Assembly (NCBI GenBank): GCA_017991315.1
Contig: JAGOQS010000001.1
Coordinates: 186,001-250,000, forward strand
Source: Ferrovibrio sp.
GTDB taxonomy: Bacteria; Pseudomonadota; Alphaproteobacteria; Ferrovibrionales; Ferrovibrionaceae
Length of the DNA stretch: 64,000 bases
Reading direction: 5' to 3'
A program made the position numbers and the translations under genes. The notes under the pieces were generated by a model. The model made no database searches. It was not told the origin of the DNA and was given only the letters and a program-made list of their open reading frames with translations. Positions 52,197-61,006 of this stretch are shown in pieces (the stretch's first letter is position 1; each line of letters starts with the position of its first letter).

Positions 52197-53123
52197 TTGA
52201 TAGACAGGGCGGACCGATCCCGGAGACCGCCCTTGCCGCTGCCCGACCCCATTCCCACCACGCTGATTGCCGATGGCTGGCAGGATTACCGCCTGCTGGA
52301 TAGCGGCCATGGCCGCCGGCTGGAGCAGCTTGGCCGCGTCCGCGTCATCCGCCCGGAGCCGCAGGCGATGTGGTCGCCGAAGCTGCCGGAGGCGGAATGG
52401 GATCGCGCCGATGCCAGTTTCGGGCCGAACGAGAAAAGCGAGGAGGATGCCGGCAACTGGCGTTTCCGCCGCGAGCTGCCGGAAACCTGGCCGGTCAGCT
52501 ACCGCGACCTGCGCTTCTATGGCCGTTTCACGCCGTTCCGCCATCTCGGCTTCTTCCCGGAGCAGATGACGCAATGGGATTGGGTGGCCGATTGCGTCAC
52601 CAAAGCTGGCAATGCGCCGCGCGTATTGAATCTGTTCGGCTATACCGGCGTGATTTCGCTGATCGCGGCGCGCGCCGGGGCGAAAGTCACCCATGTCGAT
52701 GCCTCGAAGAAGGCGATCACTTATGCCCGCGAGAATCAGGAACTGGCCGGCCTGGGCCAGGCGCCGATCCGCTGGATCCTGGATGACGCACGCAAGTTCA
52801 TCGCCCGCGAGGCGCGGCGCGGCAGCCATTACGAAGGCATTATCTTGGACCCGCCGAAATTCGGCCGTGGCCCCAAGGGCGAAATCTGGAAAGTGTTCGA
52901 GCATCTGCCGCTGCTGCTGAGCGAATGCCGTGCGGTGCTTTCGGATAAGCCGCTTTTCGTCATCCTCACGGCCTATGCCGCGCGGCTCTCGCCGTTTTCG
53001 CTGCATGCGCTGCTCGAGGAGCATATCGGCAAGGGCCGCATCGAATGCGGCGAGATCGCGCTGCGCGAGGAATCCGGCAACCGGCTGGTTTCCACCGCGC
53101 TGCATGCGCGCTGGACGCCCTAA
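52197..53123 (+). CDS. Class I SAM-dependent methyltransferase, RlmI/RlmK-like
   Basis: The 308-residue protein has a Rossmann methyltransferase domain with RVLNLFGYTGVISLIAARAGAKVTHVDASKKAITYA and catalytic motif LDPPKFGRGPKGE, which is typical of the COG1092 rRNA cytosine or guanine methyltransferases. The N-terminal PUA domain of RlmI is missing, leaving a shorter lead-in. The start is a TTG: at 52197 with AAGGGGGGG upstream, or at 52233 with GGAGA upstream; I list the longer form. It converges with the SpoU-type gene, overlapping by 4 bp. Follows the catabolic operon by 15 bp, so read-through is possible. Confidence 0.82.
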   Translation: MIDRADRSRRPPLPLPDPIPTTLIADGWQDYRLLDSGHGRRLEQLGRVRVIRPEPQAMWSPKLPEAEWDRADASFGPNEKSEEDAGNWRFRRELPETWPVSYRDLRFYGRFTPFRHLGFFPEQMTQWDWVADCVTKAGNAPRVLNLFGYTGVISLIAARAGAKVTHVDASKKAITYARENQELAGLGQAPIRWILDDARKFIAREARRGSHYEGIILDPPKFGRGPKGEIWKVFEHLPLLLSECRAVLSDKPLFVILTAYAARLSPFSLHALLEEHIGKGRIECGEIALREESGNRLVSTALHARWTP

Positions 53124-53932
53124 AGGCTCTTTCTATTGATTTCGTAGAGCACGATGGCGGTGGCCACCGCCACGTTGAGCGAGTCGGCGCTGCCGCGCAT
53201 CGGGATGCGCACACGGGCATCGCAGGCATCTTCGTATTCCGCCGGCAGGCCGGCCTGTTCGTTGCCCATCAACAGGCAGACCGGGCCCTTGTAGTCGACC
53301 ATGCGGTAGTCTTCCGAAGCCCGCAGCGAGGTGCCGACCAGCATGGCGCCCTGCTTGCGTCGCCAGGCATCGAAATCGGCGAAACGGGCGCGGGCCAGCT
53401 TCACGGCGAAGATCGAGCCCATGGAGGCACGCACCGCCTCGATGGAAAACGGATCGCAGCACTCGTCGATCAACACGATGCCCTCGGCGCCCACGGCATC
53501 GGCGGTGCGCATGATGGTGCCGAGATTGCCGGGATCGCGGATCATCTGCAAAGCGATCAGGCAGGATTGCGGTTTGGGCGCCAAATCCTCCAGCTTCTGC
53601 CAGCCGATGCGGTAGATGCCGATCACGCCTTGGGGATTGTCGCGCCGGGCAATCTTTTCCATCGCCTGGCGGCCGGCCTCGATGCATTCGATGCCGCGCT
53701 TCAGGCAGCGCCCGAGATATTCCTTGAGTTTGGGATGATCCTTCAGTTCGGCACTGAAGATCAGGGTTTCTGGATAGACGCCCTGTTCCTCGGCGGTGAG
53801 CGCCGTGCGCAAACCTTCCGCGACATAGAGGCCGCTTTCGCGCCGGTGTTTCTTGTCATCCAGCGCGCGCACCAGCTTGATCGTCGCATTGGCGGCGCTG
53901 GTGACGATTTTCACGCTATTGGCTTCTGACAT
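53120..53932 (-). CDS. TrmH/SpoU family RNA 2'-O-methyltransferase
   Basis: The 270-residue SPOUT methyltransferase has an N-terminal substrate-binding domain (NATIKLVRALDDKKHRRESGLYVAEGLRTALTAEEQG) and the knotted C-terminal domain. Conserved motifs include RDPGNLGTIMRTADAVGAEGIVL, CLLMGNEQAGLP and IPMRGSADSLNVAVATAIVLYEI. It would methylate a ribose in rRNA or tRNA. A terminator is placed between it and the helicase gene upstream on the same strand, so it has its own promoter. Confidence 0.9.
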   Translation of the reverse strand: MSEANSVKIVTSAANATIKLVRALDDKKHRRESGLYVAEGLRTALTAEEQGVYPETLIFSAELKDHPKLKEYLGRCLKRGIECIEAGRQAMEKIARRDNPQGVIGIYRIGWQKLEDLAPKPQSCLIALQMIRDPGNLGTIMRTADAVGAEGIVLIDECCDPFSIEAVRASMGSIFAVKLARARFADFDAWRRKQGAMLVGTSLRASEDYRMVDYKGPVCLLMGNEQAGLPAEYEDACDARVRIPMRGSADSLNVAVATAIVLYEINRKSL

Positions 53933-53967
53933 GACTGTTGCTTAGCAAGGCAGCGGGCGGCGGGCAA

Positions 53968-53996
53968 GAAAAAGCCCAGGGCGAACCTGGGCTTTT
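53968..53996 (-). terminator. Rho-independent terminator of the DEAD-box helicase gene
   Basis: A perfect stem AAAAGCCCAGG/CCTGGGCTTTT with a 5-nt loop ends on the minus strand in TTTTTC. It lies 25 bp after the helicase stop codon. Confidence 0.85.
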
Positions 53997-54021
53997 CCTC
54001 GAACGTGATTGGAGCGACGCG

Positions 54022-55479
54022 TTAAGCGCGCTGACCCGAACGCTGTCCGGAATGCTGGCTGCCGCCGCTGCGCTGGCCACCCTGATTGCGGCCCTGGCCG
54101 GTACGCTGGCCCTGGCCCACAGCCTGCTTCGGGCGCTGCCCTTGACCCTGGCCCTGATGTGCCCGCTGGCCATCGGCGCGCTGGCCCTCATGCCGTTGCC
54201 CGTCATGGCGCTGGCCTTGCGGACGTGCCTGTCCTTGCGGACGGCCCTGGCCCTGGGGCCTGCCCGAATGCTGGCCGCCACGGCCATGCTGCGGGCGGGG
54301 GCCGCGCGGCGCTTCGGCCTCGGCAGCCACTTTGATGGTGCCGGTACGGTCCTCGGCCGGAATCTTCTGGCGGATCAGCCGCTCGATATCACGCAGGTAG
54401 GCGCGTTCCTCATGATCGCACAGCGAGATCGCGATGCCGGCGCGGCCGGCGCGCGCGGTGCGGCCGATGCGATGGACATAGGATTCCGGGATATTCGGCA
54501 ATTCGTAGTTGATGACGTGGGTCACTTCCGGAATGTCGATGCCGCGCGCCGCGATATCGGTGGCGACCAGGGCGCGCACCTTGCCTTCGCGGAAGCCGGC
54601 CAATGCGCGTTCGCGCTGGCCCTGCGACTTGTTGCCATGGATGGCAGCCGCTTCGACGCCGCTGACTTCCAGATGCTTGGCCACGCGGTCGGCGCCGCGC
54701 TTGGTGCGGGTGAAGATCAGCGTGCGGTAGATCGAGTCATCTTTCAGCAATTCGCTGAGGATGGCGCGCTTGGCCGGGCCCTCGATATGGATCACGCGCT
54801 GCTCGACGCGGTCGGCGGTGGCGGCCACCGGCGTTACGGCCACGCGCACCGGATCGCTGAGGAAGTTATGCGCCAGCTTGGCGATATCGTCCGGCATGGT
54901 GGCGGAGAAGAACAGGCTCTGGCGCTTGGCCGGCAACTGGCCGACGATCTTGCGGATCGGCTGAATGAAGCCCATGTCGAACATCTGGTCGGCTTCGTCC
55001 AGCACCACGATCTCGGTGAGGTCGAGGCGCAGGTTGCGGCTGCCGGTATGGTCGAGCAGGCGGCCCGGCGTGGCGACGAGCACGTCGACGCCCTGGCCAA
55101 GCTGCTTGATCTGCGGGCCGGCGGAAACGCCGCCGAACACGATGGCGACGCTGACGCCCATCTTGTGGCCGTAGAAGCGGAAACGCTCGGCGATCTGGCT
55201 GGCCAGTTCGCGGGTCGGGCTCAGCACCAGCACGCGGCAGGATTTCGGCTGTGCCTTGGGGCGGCGGCCATCGGGGCCGGGCTGCATCAGGCGGTGCAAG
55301 ATCGGCAGCGCGAAGGCGGCGGTCTTGCCGGTGCCGGTCTGGGCAATGCCGAGCAGGTCGCGGCCCTGCATCACATGCGGGATGGCCTGGGCCTGGATCG
55401 GGGTCGGGGTCTGGTAGGGGCCGGTGGCGAGCGCCTGCAACAGCGGCGCGGCGAGGCCAAGGTCATTGAAACTGGTCAA
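54022..55479 (-). CDS. DEAD-box ATP-dependent RNA helicase with Gln/Gly/Arg-rich tail (RhlE-like)
   Basis: The two RecA domains carry the full motif set: Q motif FNDLGL...PTPIQAQAIP, I AQTGTGKT, Ia PTRELA, Ib TPGR, II DEAD (VLDEADQMF), III SAT, V TDIAARGID and VI HRIGRTARAG. After residue about 380 there is a tail of roughly 100 residues with basic repeats (GQR, QGQ, HSG units). I choose TTG at 55479, which has AAGGA 8 bp upstream and gives MTSFNDLG, the usual RhlE start. An in-frame ATG at 55509 has no ribosome-binding site. The protein likely remodels RNA in ribosome assembly or decay. Confidence 0.93.
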   Translation of the reverse strand: MTSFNDLGLAAPLLQALATGPYQTPTPIQAQAIPHVMQGRDLLGIAQTGTGKTAAFALPILHRLMQPGPDGRRPKAQPKSCRVLVLSPTRELASQIAERFRFYGHKMGVSVAIVFGGVSAGPQIKQLGQGVDVLVATPGRLLDHTGSRNLRLDLTEIVVLDEADQMFDMGFIQPIRKIVGQLPAKRQSLFFSATMPDDIAKLAHNFLSDPVRVAVTPVAATADRVEQRVIHIEGPAKRAILSELLKDDSIYRTLIFTRTKRGADRVAKHLEVSGVEAAAIHGNKSQGQRERALAGFREGKVRALVATDIAARGIDIPEVTHVINYELPNIPESYVHRIGRTARAGRAGIAISLCDHEERAYLRDIERLIRQKIPAEDRTGTIKVAAEAEAPRGPRPQHGRGGQHSGRPQGQGRPQGQARPQGQRHDGQRHEGQRADGQRAHQGQGQGQRPKQAVGQGQRTGQGRNQGGQRSGGSQHSGQRSGQRA

Positions 55480-55697
55480 AACGGAATCCTTTGAACTAGC
55501 CAGGCGCATAGGCGCATGGCGTCGCTTTTCCGCGACAGGCGGAAAGCGGGGGTGAAAACGCCCCGCGTGACCTGGGTCGTAAGATGGAGATGAAGGGCAC
55601 CCGGCAGGATGATCCTGGGCTGAAAGCCTGGTCAGGGATCGTTCACGCGGCCAGTGGCGCCGATAGTCGCGGGGCGGAACCCTCAAGCGACGGCGCT

Positions 55698-55726
55698 GAT
55701 ATGACAGCTTCGGCCGCAATAGTCAA
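55698..55726 (-). promoter_or_regulatory. Candidate promoter of the DEAD-box helicase gene
   Basis: On the minus strand TTGACT and CATATC are 17 bp apart. The transcript would begin near 55690, leaving a leader of about 210 nt before the TTG start. Long leaders are common in cold-inducible helicase genes, but I see no identifiable cold-shock box. Confidence 0.45.
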
Positions 55727-55770
55727 GTTAACCTTTTTGCACTGCGGCAAAAAAAGAGCGGGCAGCGTAA

Positions 55771-56508
55771 TCACCAGGGTTCCATCCAGGGGCGCAGGTC
55801 GGTTTCGAAGGTCCAGGCGCTGCGCGGCTGGCTGTGCATTTGCCAGTAGACTTCGGCAATGGCATCGGGATCGAGGATGCCGTCCTTGTCTTTCAGCGCA
55901 TAGCGTTCGGGAAACATGTCCTGGATGAACTTGGTGTCGATGGCGCCATCGATCACCACATGGCCGACATGGATGCCCTGCGGCCCCAATTCGCGCGCCA
56001 TGCTCTGCGCCAGGGCGCGCAGCGCATGCTTGGCGCCGGCGAAGGCGGCAAAGCCGGCGCCGCCACGCAGCGAGGCGGTGGCGCCGGTGAACAGGATGCT
56101 GCCTTTGCCGCGCGGCACCATGTGTTTCGCCGCCTCACGCCCGGCCAGGAAACCGGCGAAGGCGCCCATTTCCCACACCTTGCGGTAGACGCGGGACGTC
56201 ATGTCGCGGATCGGAAAGCGCACATTGGCACCGATATTGAAGACGACGACTTCCAACGGCCCGACTTCGCGCTCTATGGTCTCGAACAACGCCGTCACCT
56301 GGTCTTCCTCGCGGGCATCGGAGCCGAAGGCGCGCACCTTGCCGCCATCGGCGGTGATGCGCTGCACTAGGGATTCGAGTTTCGCGGCCTCGCGGCGGGT
56401 GACGCAGGCGGAGTAGCCCTCGCGGGCAAAGCGCCGCGCAATGGCGCCGCCGGTGGCGTCGCCAGCACCGATCACCAGGGCGGCCTTGCCGCTGCCGAGT
56501 TTGCTCAT
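55771..56508 (-). CDS. SDR family oxidoreductase with Phe in place of catalytic Tyr
   Basis: The 245-residue Rossmann protein has cofactor region ALVIGAGDATGGAIARRFAREG and VVFNIGANVRFPIRDM. The active-site segment reads GFAAFAGAKHALRALAQSMARELGPQGI: Lys is kept but the usual Tyr of Tyr-x3-Lys is Phe, so oxidoreductase activity may be altered or lost. It has the ATG at 56508 with GGAGG 7 bp upstream. It is divergent from the HxlR regulator gene and probably controlled by it. Confidence 0.85.
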   Translation of the reverse strand: MSKLGSGKAALVIGAGDATGGAIARRFAREGYSACVTRREAAKLESLVQRITADGGKVRAFGSDAREEDQVTALFETIEREVGPLEVVVFNIGANVRFPIRDMTSRVYRKVWEMGAFAGFLAGREAAKHMVPRGKGSILFTGATASLRGGAGFAAFAGAKHALRALAQSMARELGPQGIHVGHVVIDGAIDTKFIQDMFPERYALKDKDGILDPDAIAEVYWQMHSQPRSAWTFETDLRPWMEPW

Positions 56509-56554
56509 ATCGCTTCCTCCAGTTTCCGCTTCTCTCAAGCATCATTGCATTGTA

Positions 56555-56571
56555 AGTTCTAAAAAGGAACT
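56555..56571. promoter_or_regulatory. Inverted repeat AGTTC-N7-GAACT in the SDR/HxlR intergenic region
   Basis: A perfect 5-bp inverted repeat with 7-bp centre lies next to a minus-strand TACAAT -10 element (56549-56554) for the SDR gene. HxlR-type dimers bind short inverted repeats in divergent promoters, so it is a candidate operator. Confidence 0.45.
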
Positions 56572-56603
56572 GAATCTTTGCATGGGAGCATTGCGGCAAG
56601 GTC

Positions 56604-57092
56604 ATGCGGTGGCAGGAACTGGATCGCGAAGCCTGTTCGGTGGCGCGCTGCGTGGCGGTGGTGGGCGACCGCTGGAGCCTGCTGGTGCTGCGCGACTGCT
56701 TCCTCGGCGTGCGCCGCTTCGATGATTTTCAAGCGCGGCTCGGCATCACCCGGCATGTGCTGGCGGATCGTCTGAAGAGTCTGGTGGAGGAGGGTGTGCT
56801 GAAGCGTGTTGCCTATCAGCAGCGCCCGGAGCGGTTTGAATACCGGCTGACGGAAGCCGGCCGCGACCTCTATCCGGTGATCATGGGGCTGGTGGCCTGG
56901 GGCAACAAGCACCGTGCCGGTACCCGTGGGCGCCCTGTGCTGCATCGGCACAAGGCCTGCCAGCATCATTTCGATGCGGTGATGATCTGCTCCGAATGCA
57001 ACGAGCCGCTGGATCCGCGCCAGGTGGAAGTCGAGCCGGGGCCGGGCCTGCCGCGCAGTCAGCAGCTCAGGCATCTGCCGCCAGCGTCTTAG
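56604..57092 (+). CDS. HxlR family transcriptional regulator
   Basis: The 162-residue protein has an HxlR winged helix: CSVARCVAVVGDRWSLLVLRDCFLGVRRFDDFQARLGITRHVLADRLKSLVEEGVLKRVAYQQRPERFEYRLTEAG. It contains N-terminal Cys11 and Cys16 that could sense electrophiles, as in related regulators. The C-terminus has HKACQHHFDAVMICSECNEPLD, a possible zinc knuckle. It is divergent from an SDR gene and 24 bp upstream of a DsbA-fold isomerase gene. Confidence 0.88.
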   Translation: MRWQELDREACSVARCVAVVGDRWSLLVLRDCFLGVRRFDDFQARLGITRHVLADRLKSLVEEGVLKRVAYQQRPERFEYRLTEAGRDLYPVIMGLVAWGNKHRAGTRGRPVLHRHKACQHHFDAVMICSECNEPLDPRQVEVEPGPGLPRSQQLRHLPPAS

Positions 57093-57116
57093 AACGAAAA
57101 AATGAGGGAGGGAAAC

Positions 57117-57704
57117 ATGAAGCAAGTGGAATTCCTGTTCGATTATGGCAGCCCGACCTGCTATCTCGCCTATACGCAGCTCCCCGCCCTGGCGGCGAAA
57201 CATGGCGCCGAAATCGTATGGAAGCCGATCCTGCTCGGCGGCGTGCACAAGGCGACTGGCAACCGCTCACCGGTGGAAGTGCCGGCCAAGGGCGCCTGGA
57301 TGTTCCAGGACCTGCAGCGTTTCGCCAAACGCTATGGCGTGCCTTACAAGACCAACACGCATTTCCCGATCAATACGCTGCTGCTAATGCGCGGCGCCGT
57401 GGCGATGCAGCGCGAGGGCCGCCTACTGCCCTATAGCGACGCCATCTTCAAGGCGATGTGGGTGGATGGCCTGAACCTCAATGACCCCCAGGTGATCGGC
57501 GGCGTGCTGCACAACGCCGGCTTCGATCCGCAGGCCTTGCTGAGCGCAGCGAATGACGAGGCGGTGAAACAGCAGCTTAAATCCGAGACCGAGGCGGCGG
57601 TGGCGCGCGGCGTGTTCGGCGCCCCGGTTTTCTTCGTCGGCGAGGCGATGTTCTTCGGCCAGGACCGGCTGGATTTTGTTGCCGAGGAGTTGGCGGCAGC
57701 TTGA
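57117..57704 (+). CDS. 2-hydroxychromene-2-carboxylate isomerase family (DsbA fold)
   Basis: The 195-residue protein has the thioredoxin-like fold with helical insertion of the HCCA isomerase/kappa-GST family: EFLFDYGSPTCYLAYTQLPALAAKHG, WKPILLGGVHKATGNRSPVEVPAKG, and the C-terminal RGVFGAPVFFVGEAMFFGQDRLDFV. The Ser of FDYGSPT sits where these enzymes activate glutathione. Real HCCA isomerases act in naphthalene breakdown; no such genes are here, so glutathione-dependent chemistry on another substrate is likely. A GGGAGGG ribosome-binding site supports the 57117 start. It is 24 bp after hxlR. Confidence 0.87.
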   Translation: MKQVEFLFDYGSPTCYLAYTQLPALAAKHGAEIVWKPILLGGVHKATGNRSPVEVPAKGAWMFQDLQRFAKRYGVPYKTNTHFPINTLLLMRGAVAMQREGRLLPYSDAIFKAMWVDGLNLNDPQVIGGVLHNAGFDPQALLSAANDEAVKQQLKSETEAAVARGVFGAPVFFVGEAMFFGQDRLDFVAEELAAA

Positions 57705-57750
57705 CGCGGCGGCTTGACGTGGGGGCGTTAAAGTTTTCCGATAGCGGGGT

Positions 57751-58983
57751 ATGACCGAGTCAAAGCCCGCCGGGAAACCTTCCAGCCAACGCCTGCTCTG
57801 GACGCTCTGCATCGCCGAGGTGCTGAGCATGGCCGGCTTCTCGGCCTTTCCCGCCTTGCAGCCTCATTTAAGCGCTGCCTGGCAGTTGAGCGCGGCGGAG
57901 GCCGGCTGGATCAACGGCCTGTATTTCGCCGGCTACACCCTGGCGGTGCCGTTCCTGGTCGCCTTCACCGATCGCAGCGACCCGCGCCAGGTAATGCTGG
58001 TGGGCCTGGTGCTGGCGGTGGTGGGCAATCTCGGCTTCGCGCTTCTAGCCGATGGCTTTATCAGCGCTGCCTTGCTGCGCTTCATTGCCGGTGCGGCTTT
58101 GGCCGGCACTTATATGCCCGGCCTGGTGCTGCTCACTGATCATGTGCAGGGCCCGATGCAGTCGCGCTCAGTGGCCTTCTACACCTCCACCTTCGGCATC
58201 GGCAGCGCCGGCTCCTTCCTGGTGGCCGGCGAACTTGGCGAATTGTTCCCCTGGCCGGTGGCTTTCGCCGCTGCCGGCCTGTTGGCCGCGCTGGGCCTGC
58301 TGCTGGTGCTGTTCGGCCTGCCGCGGCGTCCGCTCGAGCAACGCCCGCTGGTTCCGGTGCCGCTGCGCCGCGTGCTGGATTTCCGGCCCGTCTTCGCCAA
58401 TGGCAATGCCATGCGCTATGTGCTCGGCTACACGCTGCATTGCTGGGAATTGTTCACCGTGCGCTCCTGGATCGTCGCTTTCCTGGCGGCGCGCGAAGCG
58501 GCGGGTGCCGATGCGTTGTGGCGGCCTTCCACGGTGGCGATGATCGTGGTGCTGGTCGGCGTGCCGGGCAGTATCCTGGGCAATGAACTGGCGCTGCGGG
58601 TCGGCCGCGTGCGCGCCATTGTTGGTGTGGCCATTGTCACCGCCTGCCTCGCCGCCCTGGTCGGTTGGTCCGGCGCCTGGCCGGCCTGGCTGCTTGGGGC
58701 CGCTTTGGTGGTCTACAAATTCATGATCATGGCCGATTCCGGGGCGCTGACCGCCGGTGCGGTGGCGGCTGCAGAGCCGGAGCGCCGGGGTGCCACCATG
58801 GCGGTGCATTCCACGCTCGGGTTCCTTGGCGCCTTCCTCGGGCCGGTTGTATTCGGCCTCACCCTGGATGGCTTAGGGGGAGCCAGGGAACCAATGGCCT
58901 GGGGCATTGCCTTCACATCCCTGGCCGCCATCGGCTTGCTGTCGCCGCTGGTCCTGCTTACCCTGGGGCGTACCCGCCCCTGA
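57751..58983 (+). CDS. MFS transporter, 12-helix type
   Basis: The 410-residue membrane protein has twelve predicted helices. Typical MFS features are GLYFAGYTLAVPFLVAFTDRSDPRQVML (motif A region between helices 2 and 3) and LLRFIAGAALAGTYMPGLVLLTDHV. It resembles CynX/NimT-like or sugar-phosphate-independent permeases; substrate unknown. It follows the isomerase gene by 46 bp and is followed after 43 bp by a second MFS gene. Confidence 0.88.
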   Translation: MTESKPAGKPSSQRLLWTLCIAEVLSMAGFSAFPALQPHLSAAWQLSAAEAGWINGLYFAGYTLAVPFLVAFTDRSDPRQVMLVGLVLAVVGNLGFALLADGFISAALLRFIAGAALAGTYMPGLVLLTDHVQGPMQSRSVAFYTSTFGIGSAGSFLVAGELGELFPWPVAFAAAGLLAALGLLLVLFGLPRRPLEQRPLVPVPLRRVLDFRPVFANGNAMRYVLGYTLHCWELFTVRSWIVAFLAAREAAGADALWRPSTVAMIVVLVGVPGSILGNELALRVGRVRAIVGVAIVTACLAALVGWSGAWPAWLLGAALVVYKFMIMADSGALTAGAVAAAEPERRGATMAVHSTLGFLGAFLGPVVFGLTLDGLGGAREPMAWGIAFTSLAAIGLLSPLVLLTLGRTRP

Positions 58984-59026
58984 GTCCCGCCCCTGGGGCC
59001 CTGTCAGGGGTCAACCGAGTTCCCCC

Positions 59027-60412
59027 ATGCTTATCCCGCTCATCGTCGCCTGTGCGCTGTTCATGGAGAATCTCGACTCCACGGTGCTGGCCACGTCGTT
59101 GCCCGCCATCGCCCATGCCTTCGGCGAGAGTCCGCTGAAGCTCAACCTGGCGATCACCTCCTATCTTTTCGCGCTCGCCGTCTTTATCCCGATCAGCGGC
59201 TGGATGGCCGACCGCTTCGGCACCCGCACGGTATTCCGCGCCGCCATCATCGTCTTCACCGTCGGTTCGATCCTTTGCGGCATCAGCGAATCCTTCTGGG
59301 AGTTGGTCGGTGCCCGCGTGCTGCAGGGCATGGGCGGCGCCATGATGGCGCCGGTAGGCCGCCTGCTGGTGATCCGTTCCACCAGCAAGTCCGAACTGGT
59401 GCGCGCCATGGCTTTCCTGATGCTGCCGGCGTTGCTTGGGCCAGTGATCGGGCCGCCGCTCGGCGGTTTCCTCACCACCTATCTCTCCTGGCGCTGGATC
59501 TTCTGGATCAATGTGCCGATCGGCATTATCGGTGTCATCCTGGTCAGCATCTACATCCCGAATACCCGCGCCGCCTCGGTGCCGCCGCTGGATTACAGCG
59601 GCTTCCTGCTTTCGAGCCTCAGCCTGCTCGGTCTGGTCTTCGGCTTCGAGACCATTGGCCGTGACCTGATGCCGGCCTGGATTTCTTGGGGGTTGATGGT
59701 GGGTGGCGCCATCGGCCTGTGGCTTTACTTGCGCCATGCCCGCCGCACCGAATATCCGGTGCTGGATTTCCGGCTGTTGCAGGTGCAGACCTTCCGCGTC
59801 AGCGTCACCGCCGGCACGCTGTTCCGCATCGGTGTTGGCGCCATACCCTTCCTGCTGCCGCTGATGCTGCAGGTCGGCTTCGGCCTCTCGGCCTTCCAGT
59901 CTGGCATGCTCACCTTCGCCAGCGCCGTCGGCGCATTGGCGATGAAAACCACCGCCGCGCCGATTCTGCGCCGCTTCGGCTTCCGCCGCGTGTTGCTGGC
60001 CAATGCCGTGATCAGCGGCAGCTTCATCGCCATCCTCGGCTTCTTCCGGCCAGACTGGCCGGCCTGGGTGATCCTCGGGCTGCTGCTGGTCGGCGGCTTT
60101 TTCCGCTCGCTGCAATTCACCGCCATGAACACCATTGTCTATGCCGATATACCGCCTGAGCGGATGAGTGCGGCCACCAGCTTCTACGCCATGGCGCAGC
60201 AGGTGACACTCAGTGCCGGCGTCGCGGTCGGCGCCATGGTGCTGCATATCACCGCCACGCTGGCCGGCGACCGTGCCCTGGTGCCAGGCGATTTCACCCC
60301 GGCCTTTGTTGCCGTCGGCCTCGCTGCCATGTGTTCGGTGCTGCTGCTGCGGCCGCTGCCGAAAAATGCCGGCGAGGAATTGAGCGGCCACAGGCTGCCG
60401 CCGCCGAAATAA
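59027..60412 (+). CDS. MFS drug efflux transporter, DHA2/EmrB-like
   Basis: The 461-residue protein looks like a 14-helix DHA2 exporter. The N-terminus has FMENLDSTVLATSLPAIAHAFG, in which the D1 motif LDxTxxxxxLPxIA is typical; motif A is GWMADRFGTRTVF and motif C RVLQGMGGAMMAPVGRLLVI...LLGPVIGPPLGGFL. It should export drugs or metabolites with protons. The ATG at 59027 is 43 bp after the preceding MFS stop; a longer frame would overlap that gene and is not hydrophobic. Confidence 0.9.
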   Translation: MLIPLIVACALFMENLDSTVLATSLPAIAHAFGESPLKLNLAITSYLFALAVFIPISGWMADRFGTRTVFRAAIIVFTVGSILCGISESFWELVGARVLQGMGGAMMAPVGRLLVIRSTSKSELVRAMAFLMLPALLGPVIGPPLGGFLTTYLSWRWIFWINVPIGIIGVILVSIYIPNTRAASVPPLDYSGFLLSSLSLLGLVFGFETIGRDLMPAWISWGLMVGGAIGLWLYLRHARRTEYPVLDFRLLQVQTFRVSVTAGTLFRIGVGAIPFLLPLMLQVGFGLSAFQSGMLTFASAVGALAMKTTAAPILRRFGFRRVLLANAVISGSFIAILGFFRPDWPAWVILGLLLVGGFFRSLQFTAMNTIVYADIPPERMSAATSFYAMAQQVTLSAGVAVGAMVLHITATLAGDRALVPGDFTPAFVAVGLAAMCSVLLLRPLPKNAGEELSGHRLPPPK

Positions 60413-60499
60413 TTCCCCAATGCTGTCACAGCCGGGTGGGCAGGGCCGTCTTTAAGGGCGTAACTCCCCTTGGAGACCCTCGTTTGGAGAGCTTGTGTC

Positions 60500-60937
60500 A
60501 TGCAACCCCGTATCGCGTTTTCCGAAGTTCCCGCCGATCATCGCAGCCCGCTGATGGCAGTCCACAAGACGCTGGAGGCGTCCAGCCTGGGCAAGACCCT
60601 GGTCGAACTGGTCTATCTGCGTGTTTCGCAGATCAATGGCTGCACCTATTGCATCGATATGCACACCACGGCCCTGCTCAAGGCTGGCGTCGACAACCGC
60701 AAGCTGGCGACCTTGATGCATTGGCGCGAAACCGCCTGGTTCGATGGCCGCGAAGCCGCCGCTCTAGCCTGGGCCGAGGCAGTAACGCTTTGTGCCGATG
60801 GCTGGCCCGATCCGGCACTCTATGCCGACCTGGAGCGGCAATTCAGCCGGGCCGAGATCATTGATCTGGTCTATGCCATCGGCCTGATGAATGCGCTCAA
60901 CCGCACCGCCATCGCGTTTGGCCAAGGTCCTGCCTGA
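60500..60937 (+). CDS. Carboxymuconolactone decarboxylase/AhpD-like protein
   Basis: The 145-residue all-helical protein has the redox motif CTYCIDMH (Cys48, Cys51, His55) of AhpD-like peroxidases and disulfide reductases. The remainder (LVELVYLRVSQIN, LALAWAEAVTL-like and LVYAIGLMNALNRTAIAF) is typical of the CMD family. It probably helps detoxify peroxides or protects against carbonyl stress. ATG at 60500 is preceded by GGAGAG. Confidence 0.9.
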   Translation: MQPRIAFSEVPADHRSPLMAVHKTLEASSLGKTLVELVYLRVSQINGCTYCIDMHTTALLKAGVDNRKLATLMHWRETAWFDGREAAALAWAEAVTLCADGWPDPALYADLERQFSRAEIIDLVYAIGLMNALNRTAIAFGQGPA

Positions 60938-61006
60938 GGAATGCTTCGGCCTTGACCGGGCGGGACACCTGGGATACCCGGGAGGTAGCCAGCAGGGAGC
61001 CCCGCC

